DNA of 64,000 nucleotides from Rossellomorea aquimaris (GCA_020524245.1 JAIVLN010000001.1:372001-436000), one strand, 5' to 3'. Counted from the stretch's first letter, positions 20,144 to 29,902 are shown. The notes: a model not told the origin generated them from the letters alone. A program made the numbers and translations.

Positions 20144-20662
20144 CTATTTTTCTTCTATGTCCATGGCGATGTTGATCAACCATTTTCGAAGTGGGTAATA
20201 GACCAAAACAACGAACACGCTATTTAATAATAATGTAGGTAGATAGCGTTGATAGACGAACGTTTCAAGCATCATATTGGCAATATTAATCAAGCTATAC
20301 AGTCCATATACGAGAAATTCAAATGCCGAAAGACCGATGATCAACACGAATAATGTTACAAATATGTTTCCATGGAAATACCGCGCGATAAAAGTAGTCA
20401 AATACGCAGTCAATCCCATCGAGAACATGTGAACACCGATCAGGTCTGTATAAATGAGATCGTACAGTAATCCGAAAGCAATACCGTAAACGACACCCCT
20501 GACAGGAGAAACAAACATACCGATGAAGCAAACCATCACGACGACGAATCGAGGAATCAGTAAAGTGTCACTTTCCACATGCTGTGGGGTGAAAACCTGC
20601 ATCAACGTACTTTCACTAATAAACAACAAATATGTAAGAAGAGGAAGAAGAAATCGAATCAT
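20144..20662 (-). CDS. mreD: Rod shape-determining protein MreD
   Basis: A 172-residue protein with about five hydrophobic segments, starting MIRFLLPLLTYLLFISEST and containing FGLLYDLIYTDLIGVHMF, typical of Firmicute MreD. It is part of the elongasome. It overlaps mreC by four bases. Confidence 0.92.
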   Translation of the reverse strand: MIRFLLPLLTYLLFISESTLMQVFTPQHVESDTLLIPRFVVVMVCFIGMFVSPVRGVVYGIAFGLLYDLIYTDLIGVHMFSMGLTAYLTTFIARYFHGNIFVTLFVLIIGLSAFEFLVYGLYSLINIANMMLETFVYQRYLPTLLLNSVFVVLVYYPLRKWLINIAMDIEEK

Positions 20663-21552
20663 GACGTTTCTTCCTCCTCAGCCCTTTCGGAATCAGACTC
20701 CATATCGACTTCCTGCATCGTGCGCTGGACGACCATGACATGATGGATGTCATACAGATCCGTCGACGGTTCTATGTATGCCGTTTGGGTCGGTTCCACT
20801 TTGTCTGGCTCTACTTCAACGATTTTTCCTATTTCCAGTCCTTTCGGGAATATACCACCTAGACCGGATGTCGTCACGAGTTGTCCCTTTTTCAATTCTT
20901 TATCTATACCGATCATTTTCATCGTCAAAAGTTTCTTTTTTGAATCGAATCCTTGAATCAGGCCGAATACCGGTTCTTTCTCGCCTTGAACGACAGCAGA
21001 AATACGGCTGTTTGGATCCGTATTGCTGATCAGTTCAACCGTGGAGTGGAAGGCTGAAACTTTGTCGATCTTACCGATCAATCCTTTTGCAGATATGACC
21101 GCCATATTCGGTTTAATACCTGCCTGTTTCCCCTTATCAATCTTAATAGATTGATACCACTGAGGTTCTGGTGCTCTTCCGACGATCGTCGCATGCCATA
21201 CGTTAAAGTCTGAAAGGGTACTCTCCTTATCCAACGTTTGTCGTAGGGACTCGTTATCCCTCTTCAGATCCTTTACCCGGCTTGCCAGCTTGTCATATTC
21301 ATTCAATTGACGCTTGAGCACCTTGTTCTGCTCATAAATTTCTTTCATTTCCACGACGTTCCCAAAGAAACCCGCTACAAAATGTGCGGGTTTATAGAAG
21401 ATGGACTGTGTCCAGCCTACAGTATCGTGTAAAAGTTGTTCAGGCCAAGAAATGTTTTCTCTTTCTTTCATAGAAAAACCAATCATGGCCACAAGAACAA
21501 TCATACTGACTAACAGAATAATAAGACGTTTGTTAGAGAAAAACTGCGGCAC
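20659..21552 (-). CDS. mreC: Rod shape-determining protein MreC
   Basis: A 297-residue protein with an N-terminal membrane anchor (about residues 9-25), a coiled coil (about 70-115) and the extracellular beta domain with WYQSIKIDKGKQAGIKPNMAV and GLGGIFPKGLEIGKI. It links MreB to cell-wall synthases. The acidic C-terminal tail (SDSERAEEEET) is longer than the core fold needs. Confidence 0.95.
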   Translation of the reverse strand: MPQFFSNKRLIILLVSMIVLVAMIGFSMKERENISWPEQLLHDTVGWTQSIFYKPAHFVAGFFGNVVEMKEIYEQNKVLKRQLNEYDKLASRVKDLKRDNESLRQTLDKESTLSDFNVWHATIVGRAPEPQWYQSIKIDKGKQAGIKPNMAVISAKGLIGKIDKVSAFHSTVELISNTDPNSRISAVVQGEKEPVFGLIQGFDSKKKLLTMKMIGIDKELKKGQLVTTSGLGGIFPKGLEIGKIVEVEPDKVEPTQTAYIEPSTDLYDIHHVMVVQRTMQEVDMESDSERAEEEETS

Positions 21553-21564
21553 GATTCACACCTC

Positions 21565-22608
21565 TTACGATTTTGATTTAGAGCGGCCGCCACCAAATCC
21601 AGGTTTGTTTCTGACCTGTTGATAGTTTTCAATTGCACGACCCGTTCCAATCGCAACGCAGTCCAATGCATTTTCAGCTACGATCACTGGCATTTTTGTT
21701 TCTTCACTGATGATTCGGTCAAGGTTACGCAATAATGCTCCTCCACCTGTCAACACGATCCCACGGTCCATGATGTCAGCAGCCAGTTCAGGTGGTGTTT
21801 TTTCCAGAGCAAGTTTCACGGCATCCATGATCGTATCAACTGTATCTTTCAAAGCACCAGCGATTTCTTCGCCTGTAATTGTAATAGTCTTTGGAAGACC
21901 GGTTAAGAGGTCACGTCCTCGGATATCCATTTCTTCCATTCCATCAGAAGCATCTGCAGAGCCAATATCCAATTTAATCGCTTCAGCTGTACGTTCACCG
22001 ATGATGACGTTGTATGTCTTTTTGATGTATTGAATGATTGCGTCATCCATTTCGTCACCTGCGACACGGATCGATTGCTTCTCAACGATTCCACCAAGTG
22101 AAATAATGGCAACTTCTGTCGTTCCTCCACCGATATCGACGACCATACTACCAGTCGGCTCCCAAACTGGAAGGTCTGCACCGATTGCAGCAGCCAGCGG
22201 TTCTTCAATCGTTTCTACATCACGAGCACCAGCCTGTTTTGTCGCTTCTTTTACCGCGCGTTCTTCTACATGTGTAATACCAGAAGGAACACAAACCATT
22301 ACAAAAGGCTTTCGCGAGAAGACTGAGCGATTCTTTTGAGCTTGTTGAATGTAATATTTCATCATTGTTGCAGTCGTATCATAGTCTGCGATGACGCCGT
22401 CCTTCATTGGACGACGAGCTACGATATTCCCTGGCGTACGTCCGATCATGTTCTTTGCCGCATTTCCGACTGCTTCAATATCTCCGCTCTTTGTATTGAT
22501 TGCCACTACGGAAGGTTCGCGCACAACGACACCTTTTCCTTTGACATAAACCAATGTATTTGCAGTTCCTAAATCAATTCCCATATCTCTTGAAAATCCA
22601 CCAAACAT
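21565..22608 (-). CDS. mreB: Rod shape-determining actin homologue MreB
   Basis: A 347-residue protein starting [20 protein letters not shown], with [18 protein letters not shown] (phosphate 2) and [15 protein letters not shown] (adenosine motif). It forms membrane filaments that guide lateral wall growth. It is the first gene of mreBCD-minCD. A TATAAT -10-like element lies about 45 bases upstream. Confidence 0.98.
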   Translation of the reverse strand: MFGGFSRDMGIDLGTANTLVYVKGKGVVVREPSVVAINTKSGDIEAVGNAAKNMIGRTPGNIVARRPMKDGVIADYDTTATMMKYYIQQAQKNRSVFSRKPFVMVCVPSGITHVEERAVKEATKQAGARDVETIEEPLAAAIGADLPVWEPTGSMVVDIGGGTTEVAIISLGGIVEKQSIRVAGDEMDDAIIQYIKKTYNVIIGERTAEAIKLDIGSADASDGMEEMDIRGRDLLTGLPKTITITGEEIAGALKDTVDTIMDAVKLALEKTPPELAADIMDRGIVLTGGGALLRNLDRIISEETKMPVIVAENALDCVAIGTGRAIENYQQVRNKPGFGGGRSKSKS

Positions 22609-22682
22609 TTATGTAAATCTCCCTTCATTACTAGCAAAACTCATAACTTTGATTATACTCCAAACCCTAAGGCTTGAGAAGT

Positions 22683-23372
22683 CTAAACGTAGCCTTTTTC
22701 TTTAAGACTCACGAATTTTTGATCTCCGATAATGATGTGATCCAACAAATCGATTCCGATAATCTTTCCACACTCTGATAGACGTTGTGTCACTTCGATG
22801 TCCTCTCGACTTGGGTTGGGATCACCACTCGGATGATTGTGGAAACAAATAATGGATGCCGCAGATCTTTTCATCGCTTCTTTAAACACCTCACGCGGGT
22901 GGACGATAGAGGCATTCAGACTGCCGATGAAAACCGTCTGTTTGTGCAGCACCTGATTTTTCGTGTTCAAATAAATACATACGAAATGCTCTTGAGATAG
23001 AAAACGCATTTCATCCATGACATATTTGGCTCCGTCATCGGGAGATCGGATGATGTATCGATCATCAATCTGAAGACGGCTTACACGTTTACCGAGTTCA
23101 ATGGAAGCGAGGATTTCCACCGCTTTCGCATTTCCAATACCTTTTACTTTGGTCAATTCATCAATGGTTGCATCTTTTAAAAGATAGAGACCTTCGAATT
23201 GCTGAATGACTTTTTGCGCCAGCTGCAAGACAGATTCTTCACGTGTCCCCGAGCGCAACAAGATCGCCAAGAGTTCCTGGTTGGAAAGAACGTTCGCTCC
23301 CTCTTTCAGCATACGCTCTCTTGGTCTCTCATTCAATGGAAAATCACGGATTGTTAGGGGTTTTATACCCAA
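22683..23372 (-). CDS. radC: RadC/YsxA family JAMM-motif protein
   Basis: A 229-residue protein with an N-terminal helix-hairpin-helix region (LTKVKGIGNAKAVEIL) and a C-terminal MPN domain carrying the JAMM zinc motif in HNHPSGDPNPSREDI. Long called a DNA repair protein, though evidence for repair is weak. It follows maf by 20 bases. Confidence 0.95.
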   Translation of the reverse strand: MGIKPLTIRDFPLNERPRERMLKEGANVLSNQELLAILLRSGTREESVLQLAQKVIQQFEGLYLLKDATIDELTKVKGIGNAKAVEILASIELGKRVSRLQIDDRYIIRSPDDGAKYVMDEMRFLSQEHFVCIYLNTKNQVLHKQTVFIGSLNASIVHPREVFKEAMKRSAASIICFHNHPSGDPNPSREDIEVTQRLSECGKIIGIDLLDHIIIGDQKFVSLKEKGYV

Positions 23373-23392
23373 TTGACCATCCTCCTTAGGAT

Positions 23393-23980
23393 TTATTCCG
23401 TGACTGACTTTGCATCTCTTGTTATACCGAATTTCTTCAATTCACGGACTGTTCGTGATAGCGGTAAACCGACAACACTGAAATAATCCCCGTGAATCTT
23501 ATTGACTAAAGTGGAACCAAGTCCTTGGATTCCATAGGACCCTGCCTTGTCCATACTTTCACCCGTACTTACGTAATCTTTTATTTCCTCAGAAGTCAAA
23601 TTCCAAAACGTAACTTCTGTAGCTTCATGAAAACAAATCTCCTCGTCTCCAGAAACGATCGCAACGCCGGTATACACATGATGTGTATTTCCCGATAACA
23701 TTAGTAAGGTTTCATACGCATCTTGATCGTCTGCTGGTTTCCCTAGGATCTTGCCATCGTAAACGACGACCGTATCGGAACCGAGTACGACTGCATCAGG
23801 ATTGTGCTTGGCGACGTCCTTCGCTTTTCGTAATGAAAGCTGTTCAACGACCTCTGCCGGAGAAAATTCTTCACTTATATTTTCATGTACAGAGCTTTTT
23901 TGGATTGTAAATGGAAGGTGGGCTGTTTCGAGTAATTCCTTACGTCGAGGTGAGCCTGAGGCTAATATGAGGTGTTTCAT
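23393..23980 (-). CDS. maf: Maf family nucleoside triphosphate pyrophosphatase
   Basis: A 195-residue protein starting MKHLILASGSPRRKELL, with VLGSDTVVVYDGKILGKP and YVSTGESMDKAGSYGIQG. The family hydrolyses dTTP/UTP and modified nucleotides as a housecleaning enzyme and affects septum formation when overproduced. The ATG at 23980 matches the family start and is preceded by AAAGGGTGAT. Confidence 0.96.
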   Translation of the reverse strand: MKHLILASGSPRRKELLETAHLPFTIQKSSVHENISEEFSPAEVVEQLSLRKAKDVAKHNPDAVVLGSDTVVVYDGKILGKPADDQDAYETLLMLSGNTHHVYTGVAIVSGDEEICFHEATEVTFWNLTSEEIKDYVSTGESMDKAGSYGIQGLGSTLVNKIHGDYFSVVGLPLSRTVRELKKFGITRDAKSVTE

Positions 23981-24035
23981 ACAATCACCCTTTACGTTTA
24001 GAGTAGAGGTTATGATTGCCATTTCACTACAAATG

Positions 24036-24078
24036 AAGGGATTATTTACAGAATAGCAAATCCCTTCCAGTTAGACAA
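24036..24078 (-). promoter_or_regulatory. SigA-type promoter of maf-radC with an inverted repeat across the -10
   Basis: On the minus strand -35 TTGTCT (24073-24078), a 17-base spacer and -10 TATTCT (24050-24055). A perfect 8-bp inverted repeat AAGGGATT/AATCCCTT (24036-24043 and 24059-24066) brackets the -10, a plausible operator or a 5' hairpin. Confidence 0.6.
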
Positions 24079-24189
24079 CCAAATATAGTATCACCCTCCT
24101 CTACTATCGTTCGTAAAGGAAGGGCGATTTATGACTATCTTTTGTCGAACGATTGAGGAATTTGGTGAGTCAAAAACTTTCTCTCAAAA

Positions 24190-25218
24190 TCAAAAGGATT
24201 CAATTAATGTCTTATAATGGATGAGTGCTTCCAGCTTCGCCTGTTGGACTTGCCATTTGTCTTCACCGGTTTCTGTTAGTGAAGACATCGCGTTGATGTA
24301 CGCTACTGCACTCTTTTGCTGTTCACTCTCAAGATTCGAAATGGAAGTGAGCGCGTCCTTTTTCCATGCTAAAATTGTTTCTTCTTGAACCCCTCCTGTA
24401 GCGAGCAAACCTGTGAGAAGATCTTTCCCTTCTACCAGCCAGACAAGATCATTTTTATCCGAGATGGCAATGTCACTCCCGGCTATCTCCCATTGTCTCG
24501 GGTATGCATCCGACACGACCTCTTGATAATCCCCTACTAATGCTCTCACATCATCCATCGAATCCCCAACCCCGATGATGACTCGATTATCCTCAGGATC
24601 CACCGCAGCAGCGAAACCACTCGCTTTTACTCTATCCGCAAATTCTTCCGCATTCGCTAGGGATGAAAAGACACCACCTTGTACAATGTGTGGTGAAATG
24701 GATAAATCGACCGACCCGGTAACAGGACTTGAGACCGGATTCTGAACAGGCGTTTTAGGCGTATCATTAACCGCTGGTGCGGTCTTTGATTGGAACCCAT
24801 CACCCGTAAAAATCATCAACACAATCAGTCCAATGATGCACCCAATTACGATCGCACTTCCGACGGGAACTAACAATTGTTTAGGCAATTTGAAAGTCGT
24901 TTCAGATGAGGGGAATTTTTTATTCAACGGAGTCCGCTGTTTCTTCCGGTGAATGGGTAGCCCAGGCTTCCGCTCAAAATCATAGGAATGGTCCCCATAC
25001 TCGTACGATTTAGTGTCTTCACGGTTTGCATGGAAAAGGTAGACATTAGAAGAGGTATTTTCTTTTGGAAGAACCCATTCAAAAGGCGTTTCCTCTGCAT
25101 CATCAGCTATTGAAGCAGCAATTTCAGTCTTTTCATTCTTGGCTTCATTCTTCTCAGACACAGGCCTTTCCTTCCCGTTGACTCTGATTGAAATATCCTT
25201 TTCTTCGTTCCGTTCCAC
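24190..25218 (-). CDS. spoIIB: SpoIIB-like protein with SPOR domain
   Basis: A 342-residue protein. A charged cytoplasmic N-terminus begins ERNEEKDISIRVNGKERPV, one membrane helix is near residues 120-142, and an external region includes a SPOR-like domain (VQGGVFSSLANAEEFADRVKASG). In B. subtilis SpoIIB helps septal wall thinning and engulfment and sits upstream of maf, as here. I chose the GTG at 25218 because AAAAGGAG is nine bases upstream; the TTG at 25227 touches that site. Confidence 0.88.
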   Translation of the reverse strand: MERNEEKDISIRVNGKERPVSEKNEAKNEKTEIAASIADDAEETPFEWVLPKENTSSNVYLFHANREDTKSYEYGDHSYDFERKPGLPIHRKKQRTPLNKKFPSSETTFKLPKQLLVPVGSAIVIGCIIGLIVLMIFTGDGFQSKTAPAVNDTPKTPVQNPVSSPVTGSVDLSISPHIVQGGVFSSLANAEEFADRVKASGFAAAVDPEDNRVIIGVGDSMDDVRALVGDYQEVVSDAYPRQWEIAGSDIAISDKNDLVWLVEGKDLLTGLLATGGVQEETILAWKKDALTSISNLESEQQKSAVAYINAMSSLTETGEDKWQVQQAKLEALIHYKTLIESF

Positions 25219-25313
25219 CCGTATCAACTCCTTTTCCGTTCAGTCTATTCTATGTATTTACGTCCGTTTTTAGAACTTGTCTGATAGAGTAGTAGAGTGA
25301 CTATAACACAGTC

Positions 25314-25350
25314 CAAATAAAAAAGAACAAGACCTCTGTCGTCTTGTTCT
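25314..25350 (-). terminator. Terminator of the pilus operon
   Basis: On the minus strand AGAACAAGAC and GTCTTGTTCT pair perfectly over 10 bp around a 7-base loop, followed by TTTTTTATTT. It lies about 35 bases after the pilO stop. Confidence 0.92.
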
Positions 25351-25383
25351 AGAAAGGTTTCGAGTGTATTTGACACGAATGGA

Positions 25384-25935
25384 TTATTGATAATACGTTT
25401 CCATCTCTACCGTATAGATAATAGGAGCTTCTGCTTTTTCATTATTAATGGGGAGTTCAATATTTCGAACTTTATACAATCGGTTGTGTGCTTCCATGGA
25501 ATTTATGAATTTCTTGACTGCATCGAGATCTGGTGAGCTTATTTCGATTGAAAAAAACAATGATTGCAGTAAACGATTGGATGCTGGCTGATTTTCCGAT
25601 GATCCCTTCTCTTCCTCTTTATTTTCTTCTTCAAAAGTAAGGCTCCTAATTTGACTGGAGGTCGCTTTTTCCGAATTTCTTAAGTGAAGCACAACTTGCT
25701 CTGTCGCAGGATGTTCAGGGAGGATGTATTCAATCTGGGTATTCTCCCCTGATTGTTCATTTAATTTTCCTTCCGAGACCTGGATGGAAGTCTTTGCTTG
25801 ATTGATCTTCCCTTTTAGTTGATCCATTTCTGCAAAAGTTGGATGTACAATAAATAAATAACTCGCAGTAACCAGTAAGACTAAAATAATCGACAAATAG
25901 ATCAAAAGTCGTTTTTGCGAAGGAACTGATGACAT
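25384..25935 (-). CDS. pilO: Type IV pilus assembly protein PilO
   Basis: A 183-residue bitopic protein with a membrane helix near residues 10-30, a coiled coil (AEMDQLKGKINQAKTSIQVSEG) and a C-terminal ferredoxin-like region. Size, topology and position after pilN identify PilO of the inner-membrane alignment complex. Its ATG overlaps the pilN stop as TAATG. It is the last gene of the pilus operon. Confidence 0.85.
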   Translation of the reverse strand: MSSVPSQKRLLIYLSIILVLLVTASYLFIVHPTFAEMDQLKGKINQAKTSIQVSEGKLNEQSGENTQIEYILPEHPATEQVVLHLRNSEKATSSQIRSLTFEEENKEEEKGSSENQPASNRLLQSLFFSIEISSPDLDAVKKFINSMEAHNRLYKVRNIELPINNEKAEAPIIYTVEMETYYQ

Positions 25936-26537
25936 TATTGCGTTCCCCCTTGTTGTTGATAATTTACAGGCTGAAAATTCACTTGAAACTCAGCAAAGTA
26001 TAAATTCTTCGATGGTTCTGCTGGCGCTTTTTCTGCCTTTTCATCGGAAGGTGCCTGCTCTACCTTCGATTCTTTTTGAGACATGTTGATTAGTTGGATC
26101 CCTTTCATGCCTTCCATTTTCACCAATTGTTGCTGGTACTCAGCAATGTCTTCTAATTGACTAAATTCAGCTCTCAGTTTTACATTGCCATCCTGGTCGT
26201 ATGTAATACTCGATAATATTCCCTTTTGTAAAGGTTGTAATAATTCTTCTATAACTTTAACGGTCTCCACCCTACTATCAGCAACTTGTTCCATTTCGGT
26301 GTTTAAACTTCCTGTTACCTTATCAGACTTTGCCAATTCGGTAAGGATGGATGCTTTCTTTGATTCGTACTTCTGTAATTCAGCTTTTAATTGGGTGATC
26401 TCTTGGTTATTCAAATAATAGATGGCTGCTAGACCACCCATACCAAGAATGAAAAGAACCATCACCGTTATGAAAAGAACTTTTAGATGATTGATTGACT
26501 TCTTTTTTTGAGGGAGTAAATTAATTTCTACCTGCAT
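25935..26537 (-). CDS. pilN: Type IV pilus assembly protein PilN
   Basis: A 200-residue protein starting with EINLLPQKKK, the conserved PilM-binding motif of PilN. A membrane helix (about 20-42) is followed by a coiled coil and a periplasmic-type domain, here exposed outside the membrane. The C-terminus has a charged insert rich in Glu, Lys and Pro. It overlaps pilM by 17 bases. Confidence 0.9.
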   Translation of the reverse strand: MQVEINLLPQKKKSINHLKVLFITVMVLFILGMGGLAAIYYLNNQEITQLKAELQKYESKKASILTELAKSDKVTGSLNTEMEQVADSRVETVKVIEELLQPLQKGILSSITYDQDGNVKLRAEFSQLEDIAEYQQQLVKMEGMKGIQLINMSQKESKVEQAPSDEKAEKAPAEPSKNLYFAEFQVNFQPVNYQQQGGTQ

Positions 26538-27486
26538 GTTGACTCCCCCTCAACCCTAAACCTACCGCTGTAAAAAACTCTCTATGAATATCCAATCCAC
26601 GTTCGAGTTGCACTTGACCTTCGGGAACCTGGATAATTTCGGCGTTATACTCAGCATTCACCTTATCGATAAAATGATCGATTTGAGGATGATCACCAGA
26701 TAGAAGAATCGCATCGAATTCCTCTCCATCCGATAGTGAAAACTGATAAAAGTTCATGATTCGACCCAGTTCCGTATTCACTTCATTCCATCTGCTCTCC
26801 ATATCAAAAAAGTCATGTAATTCCGTTGAAGATAACTGTCCAATCGTATTGAGCGGTATGAATCTCGTAAACACCGGCGTATGCTGATGAAACGCCGATC
26901 CATTAATTCCGTCCCTTTCAAGACCCAAAAGCAAGTATCTTTTCCCTTTATCGACAAGACCTAATTCATGGTACAAGCGATAAATCGAGAGAGAAGAAAG
27001 CTCAGCGTCAACTGGTTTGAGTTTCGCTTCTTTTAAAACATCGACATAATCCAACATCACTTTTTCAGGGGCAGCAAAGAGTAAATAATCCGTATTCTCT
27101 TCACCCTGTTCCAGTTTGTGAAGGTCAAAGACGGGTTCATCAAACGGAACATGGATGGAAGCACCTAACTCAACCTGTATATAACCATCTAATTCCTTAT
27201 CGGGGATCGCAGAAGGAATCGGGATTTTTCGGATGAAGGATATCGCATCTGGAATAGCAAATCGAATTTGCTTTCCTTTGATCTTCCAATGATTCACACA
27301 GCTAGCTACTGCTTTTGAAAGGGCGGTTTTATCAATGATCCTCCCTTTTTGAATGACGCCTGGAGGAAGCTTCGTTTCACCGAACTTATGTATTGCAGTT
27401 GGAGATTGATTTCTCATTTTGACATAACGGATACAATCATCTTGAAAAACCAGATAGATGGGAAGGGATCGTTTGAACAATTTCAT
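26521..27486 (-). CDS. pilM: Type IV pilus assembly protein PilM (actin-like)
   Basis: A 321-residue cytoplasmic protein of the PilM/FtsA-like family (FRIAIPDAISFIRKIPIPSAIPDKELDGYI pattern in pieces). It begins MKLFKRSLPIYLVFQDDCIRYV; the first strand, normally the phosphate-1 loop DIG, is replaced by VFQDDC, so nucleotide binding may be altered. It binds the PilN N-terminal motif encoded next to it. Confidence 0.85.
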   Translation of the reverse strand: MKLFKRSLPIYLVFQDDCIRYVKMRNQSPTAIHKFGETKLPPGVIQKGRIIDKTALSKAVASCVNHWKIKGKQIRFAIPDAISFIRKIPIPSAIPDKELDGYIQVELGASIHVPFDEPVFDLHKLEQGEENTDYLLFAAPEKVMLDYVDVLKEAKLKPVDAELSSLSIYRLYHELGLVDKGKRYLLLGLERDGINGSAFHQHTPVFTRFIPLNTIGQLSSTELHDFFDMESRWNEVNTELGRIMNFYQFSLSDGEEFDAILLSGDHPQIDHFIDKVNAEYNAEIIQVPEGQVQLERGLDIHREFFTAVGLGLRGSQHAGRN

Positions 27487-27501
27487 GATGGGTGAACTCC
27501 T

Positions 27502-28239
27502 TTAATTGAAATACCATTCTAAAATGAGATCTCCCCAAAACAGGGCAATCAGTGCAGCAATGACGATAAACGGTCCAAAAGGGACGTGCTGTTTCCGCTT
27601 CACCTTTTTCAAAATCAACAACACGACACCAACAAATGAACCAACCAGCGAAGCTAAAAATAAAATGAGCAGAACACCTTTCCACCCAAAGAAGATACCA
27701 AGAACAGCAAAAAGCTTAATGTCTCCTCCCCCCATGCCACCTTTACTAATCATCCCAATCAAAAATAACAGACCGAATCCTACTAGACTGCCAATCACAG
27801 CATCCCACCAAGGATCAGCCGGTACCCATATTCGGTAAAGAATGATCATAGGAGCGAAAAATAGTAATATTTTATCCGGAATCAACATGTAGGTCAGATC
27901 GCTGACGAATAGGATCATGAGTAATGAGACGATGATTAAACTTCCGATCAGTTCCGAGGAAAAACCAAAATGGATGTAACTATAGGCGAACAGGAGTCCC
28001 GTGCTTAACTCAATAATCGGATACAAGACCGAAATCCTTGAATGGCATGTTCGGCATTTACCTTTGGATAATATGTATGAAAGTACAGGGATGAGATCAA
28101 TGGTCGTTAGGGGGCGTTTGCAGGTTGTACAATGGGAACCTGGATAATTGATCGATTTCTTCTCAGGGACACGCAACCCAACCACGTTATAAAAAGACCC
28201 TAAAACCAACCCCACAATAAAGAATAAAACTATGTACAT
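27502..28239 (-). CDS. comC: Prepilin peptidase (ComC/PilD, A24 family)
   Basis: A 245-residue polytopic membrane protein with the two zinc-type Cys pairs CTTC and CRTC, the catalytic Asp in VSDLTYMLIPDKIL and the GGGD motif in GMGGGDIKLFAVLG. It cleaves and N-methylates type IV prepilins. In B. subtilis comC holds the same place between folC and spoIIB and serves competence pseudopilins, so here it probably serves both the pilus and ComG pseudopilins encoded elsewhere. Confidence 0.95.
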   Translation of the reverse strand: MYIVLFFIVGLVLGSFYNVVGLRVPEKKSINYPGSHCTTCKRPLTTIDLIPVLSYILSKGKCRTCHSRISVLYPIIELSTGLLFAYSYIHFGFSSELIGSLIIVSLLMILFVSDLTYMLIPDKILLFFAPMIILYRIWVPADPWWDAVIGSLVGFGLLFLIGMISKGGMGGGDIKLFAVLGIFFGWKGVLLILFLASLVGSFVGVVLLILKKVKRKQHVPFGPFIVIAALIALFWGDLILEWYFN

Positions 28240-28264
28240 ATGAATCTACCTCTATATAGGAATG

Positions 28265-28289
28265 AAACCCTCTCCGGGAGAGAGGGTTT
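28265..28289 (-). promoter_or_regulatory. Stable intercistronic hairpin after the major pilin gene
   Basis: A perfect 10-bp stem AAACCCTCTC/GAGAGGGTTT with a 5-base loop lies between pilA and comC and is not followed by a T-run on the minus strand. It may protect the pilin mRNA 3' end or reduce downstream expression. Confidence 0.6.
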
Positions 28290-28302
28290 AAATAAATTTT
28301 AA

Positions 28303-28671
28303 TTAATTTAAATTGACTGTTACAGAACCATCTGTAGTAATCGTTACTGTAGCTGTAGTGTATGACCCATTATTTGCTCTTGGGTCTGTAGGTACTTCAT
28401 TTAAGTAATCACTCACAAGGTCAGCTACATCATAGGTTGTATCAGAAGCAGGCGCGCCTTCAGTAAGAACTTTTAATCTAGCCGCCTCTTCCACTTGCTC
28501 TACATTCGCATTATGAGCTTTGGTTTTCGTATTTTCAATAAGTGCTCCAATTGAAGGTACAGCAATCGCTGCGATAATCCCTAAAATGACAATTGTCGCC
28601 AGCAACTCAACAAGTGTGAATCCTTTTTCTGACTTGACTGCTTTCATTCTCTCTAACCAACCCTTTTTCAT
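28303..28671 (-). CDS. pilA: Major type IV pilin PilA
   Basis: A 122-residue prepilin. The class III signal KSEKG|FTLVELLATIVILG is cleaved after Gly17, leaving N-terminal Phe and Glu5 in the mature form. The hydrophobic helix (to about residue 45) is followed by a small globular domain of about 75 residues with no Cys. AGGGGAG nine bases upstream supports the ATG at 28671. It lies between pilC and the prepilin peptidase. Confidence 0.92.
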   Translation of the reverse strand: MKKGWLERMKAVKSEKGFTLVELLATIVILGIIAAIAVPSIGALIENTKTKAHNANVEQVEEAARLKVLTEGAPASDTTYDVADLVSDYLNEVPTDPRANNGSYTTATVTITTDGSVTVNLN

Positions 28672-28689
28672 TCCGCATTACTCCCCTTT

Positions 28690-29901
28690 TTATAAATTAA
28701 TATTTTCATATAACCCAAACATAGGTAATACGACTGACAAGACAATGACACCGACAACGAGCGACAAAAACAGAATTAAGATAGGCTCTAACAATGTTTG
28801 CAACCGATCGGTAATATGCTCTACTTCAGATTCATAGAACTGTGTAATCTTAGCAAGCATCGCATCTAAGTTACCTGTTTGTTCGCCAATCAAAATCATA
28901 TGTAGTACGAGCGGTGGGAAAGGCCAATCACCTTTCATCGGTTCGGTCATTGAATTCCCTTCTTCAACAGCCTGGATGGATTCGGTTATGATTTTTTTGA
29001 AGACAGAATTGTTCACGATATTGCGAGTGATAGTCATAGATTGAAGGATCGGAACTGAGCTGGTAAATAAGGAGCTGAGGGTTCTGGAAAATTCAATAAT
29101 TAGTGTTTTTTGTAAAATGGTGCCTAATATTGGCACCTTCAGTATAGCATAATCTATGTAATATTTACCATACTCATTTTTCTGAAATAGAAAGAATGCA
29201 ATTATTACTAGGAAAATGAAAGTAAGAAATACCCACCAAAAATCCAATGTAAACTGACTTATTGATAAGACAGCTTGAGTCAACACAGGTAATCCTTGGT
29301 CGGAGTTAGCATACATGGACGTGAACTGCGGAACGACCATGTAGAGAAGCACATTCAATACGATTATAGACACCACACCTAAAAGAATAGGATAAGTTAA
29401 GGCAGAAATTACTTTCTGTCTCATTTCATACCTTTTTTCGAAATAATCGGCAAGCCTGATCATCGCCTGATCCAGGTTACCACTCACTTCTCCCACTCTC
29501 GCTAAATGGACGACCATTTGCGGAAACACATTGGAATGTCGGCTCATTGCATTGGATAAGGATTCACCCTCTTGCACTTGATCCTTTATCGTATTGAGCG
29601 CTTGTTTTAAAGGCTTATATTGAGACTGATCATGTAAGATTTGCACAGATTTCACAACTGAAATACCCGCCTCTAGTAAAGCAGAAAATTGACGTAAAAA
29701 CATGACCAGTTCACGAGGGTTGATGCCTTTAGAAAATGAAATATCCTTCGTAAATACGTTTTGACGATATTCTGTTATATCCGTGGGAACAATTCCTCTT
29801 TCTTTCAGTAATGACACAGCACTTATCTTTGTTTCTGCCTCGACTTGTCCTTTCGTCTTTTTGCCGGCTTGATCCCGGCCTTGATAAACAAATGTAGCCA
29901 T
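28690..29901 (-). CDS. pilC: Type IV pilus inner-membrane platform protein PilC
   Basis: A 403-residue protein with two GspF domains, each ending in membrane helices. Signature stretches include GINPRELVMFLRQFSALLEAGI, in pieces, and the second-domain copy EFSRTLSSLFTSSVPILQSM; LVVHLARVGEVSGNLDQA mirrors LVLHMILIGEQTGNLDAM. It couples PilB and PilT to pilus assembly. It lies two bases after pilT. Confidence 0.95.
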   Translation of the reverse strand: MATFVYQGRDQAGKKTKGQVEAETKISAVSLLKERGIVPTDITEYRQNVFTKDISFSKGINPRELVMFLRQFSALLEAGISVVKSVQILHDQSQYKPLKQALNTIKDQVQEGESLSNAMSRHSNVFPQMVVHLARVGEVSGNLDQAMIRLADYFEKRYEMRQKVISALTYPILLGVVSIIVLNVLLYMVVPQFTSMYANSDQGLPVLTQAVLSISQFTLDFWWVFLTFIFLVIIAFFLFQKNEYGKYYIDYAILKVPILGTILQKTLIIEFSRTLSSLFTSSVPILQSMTITRNIVNNSVFKKIITESIQAVEEGNSMTEPMKGDWPFPPLVLHMILIGEQTGNLDAMLAKITQFYESEVEHITDRLQTLLEPILILFLSLVVGVIVLSVVLPMFGLYENINL

Positions 29902-29902
29902 C

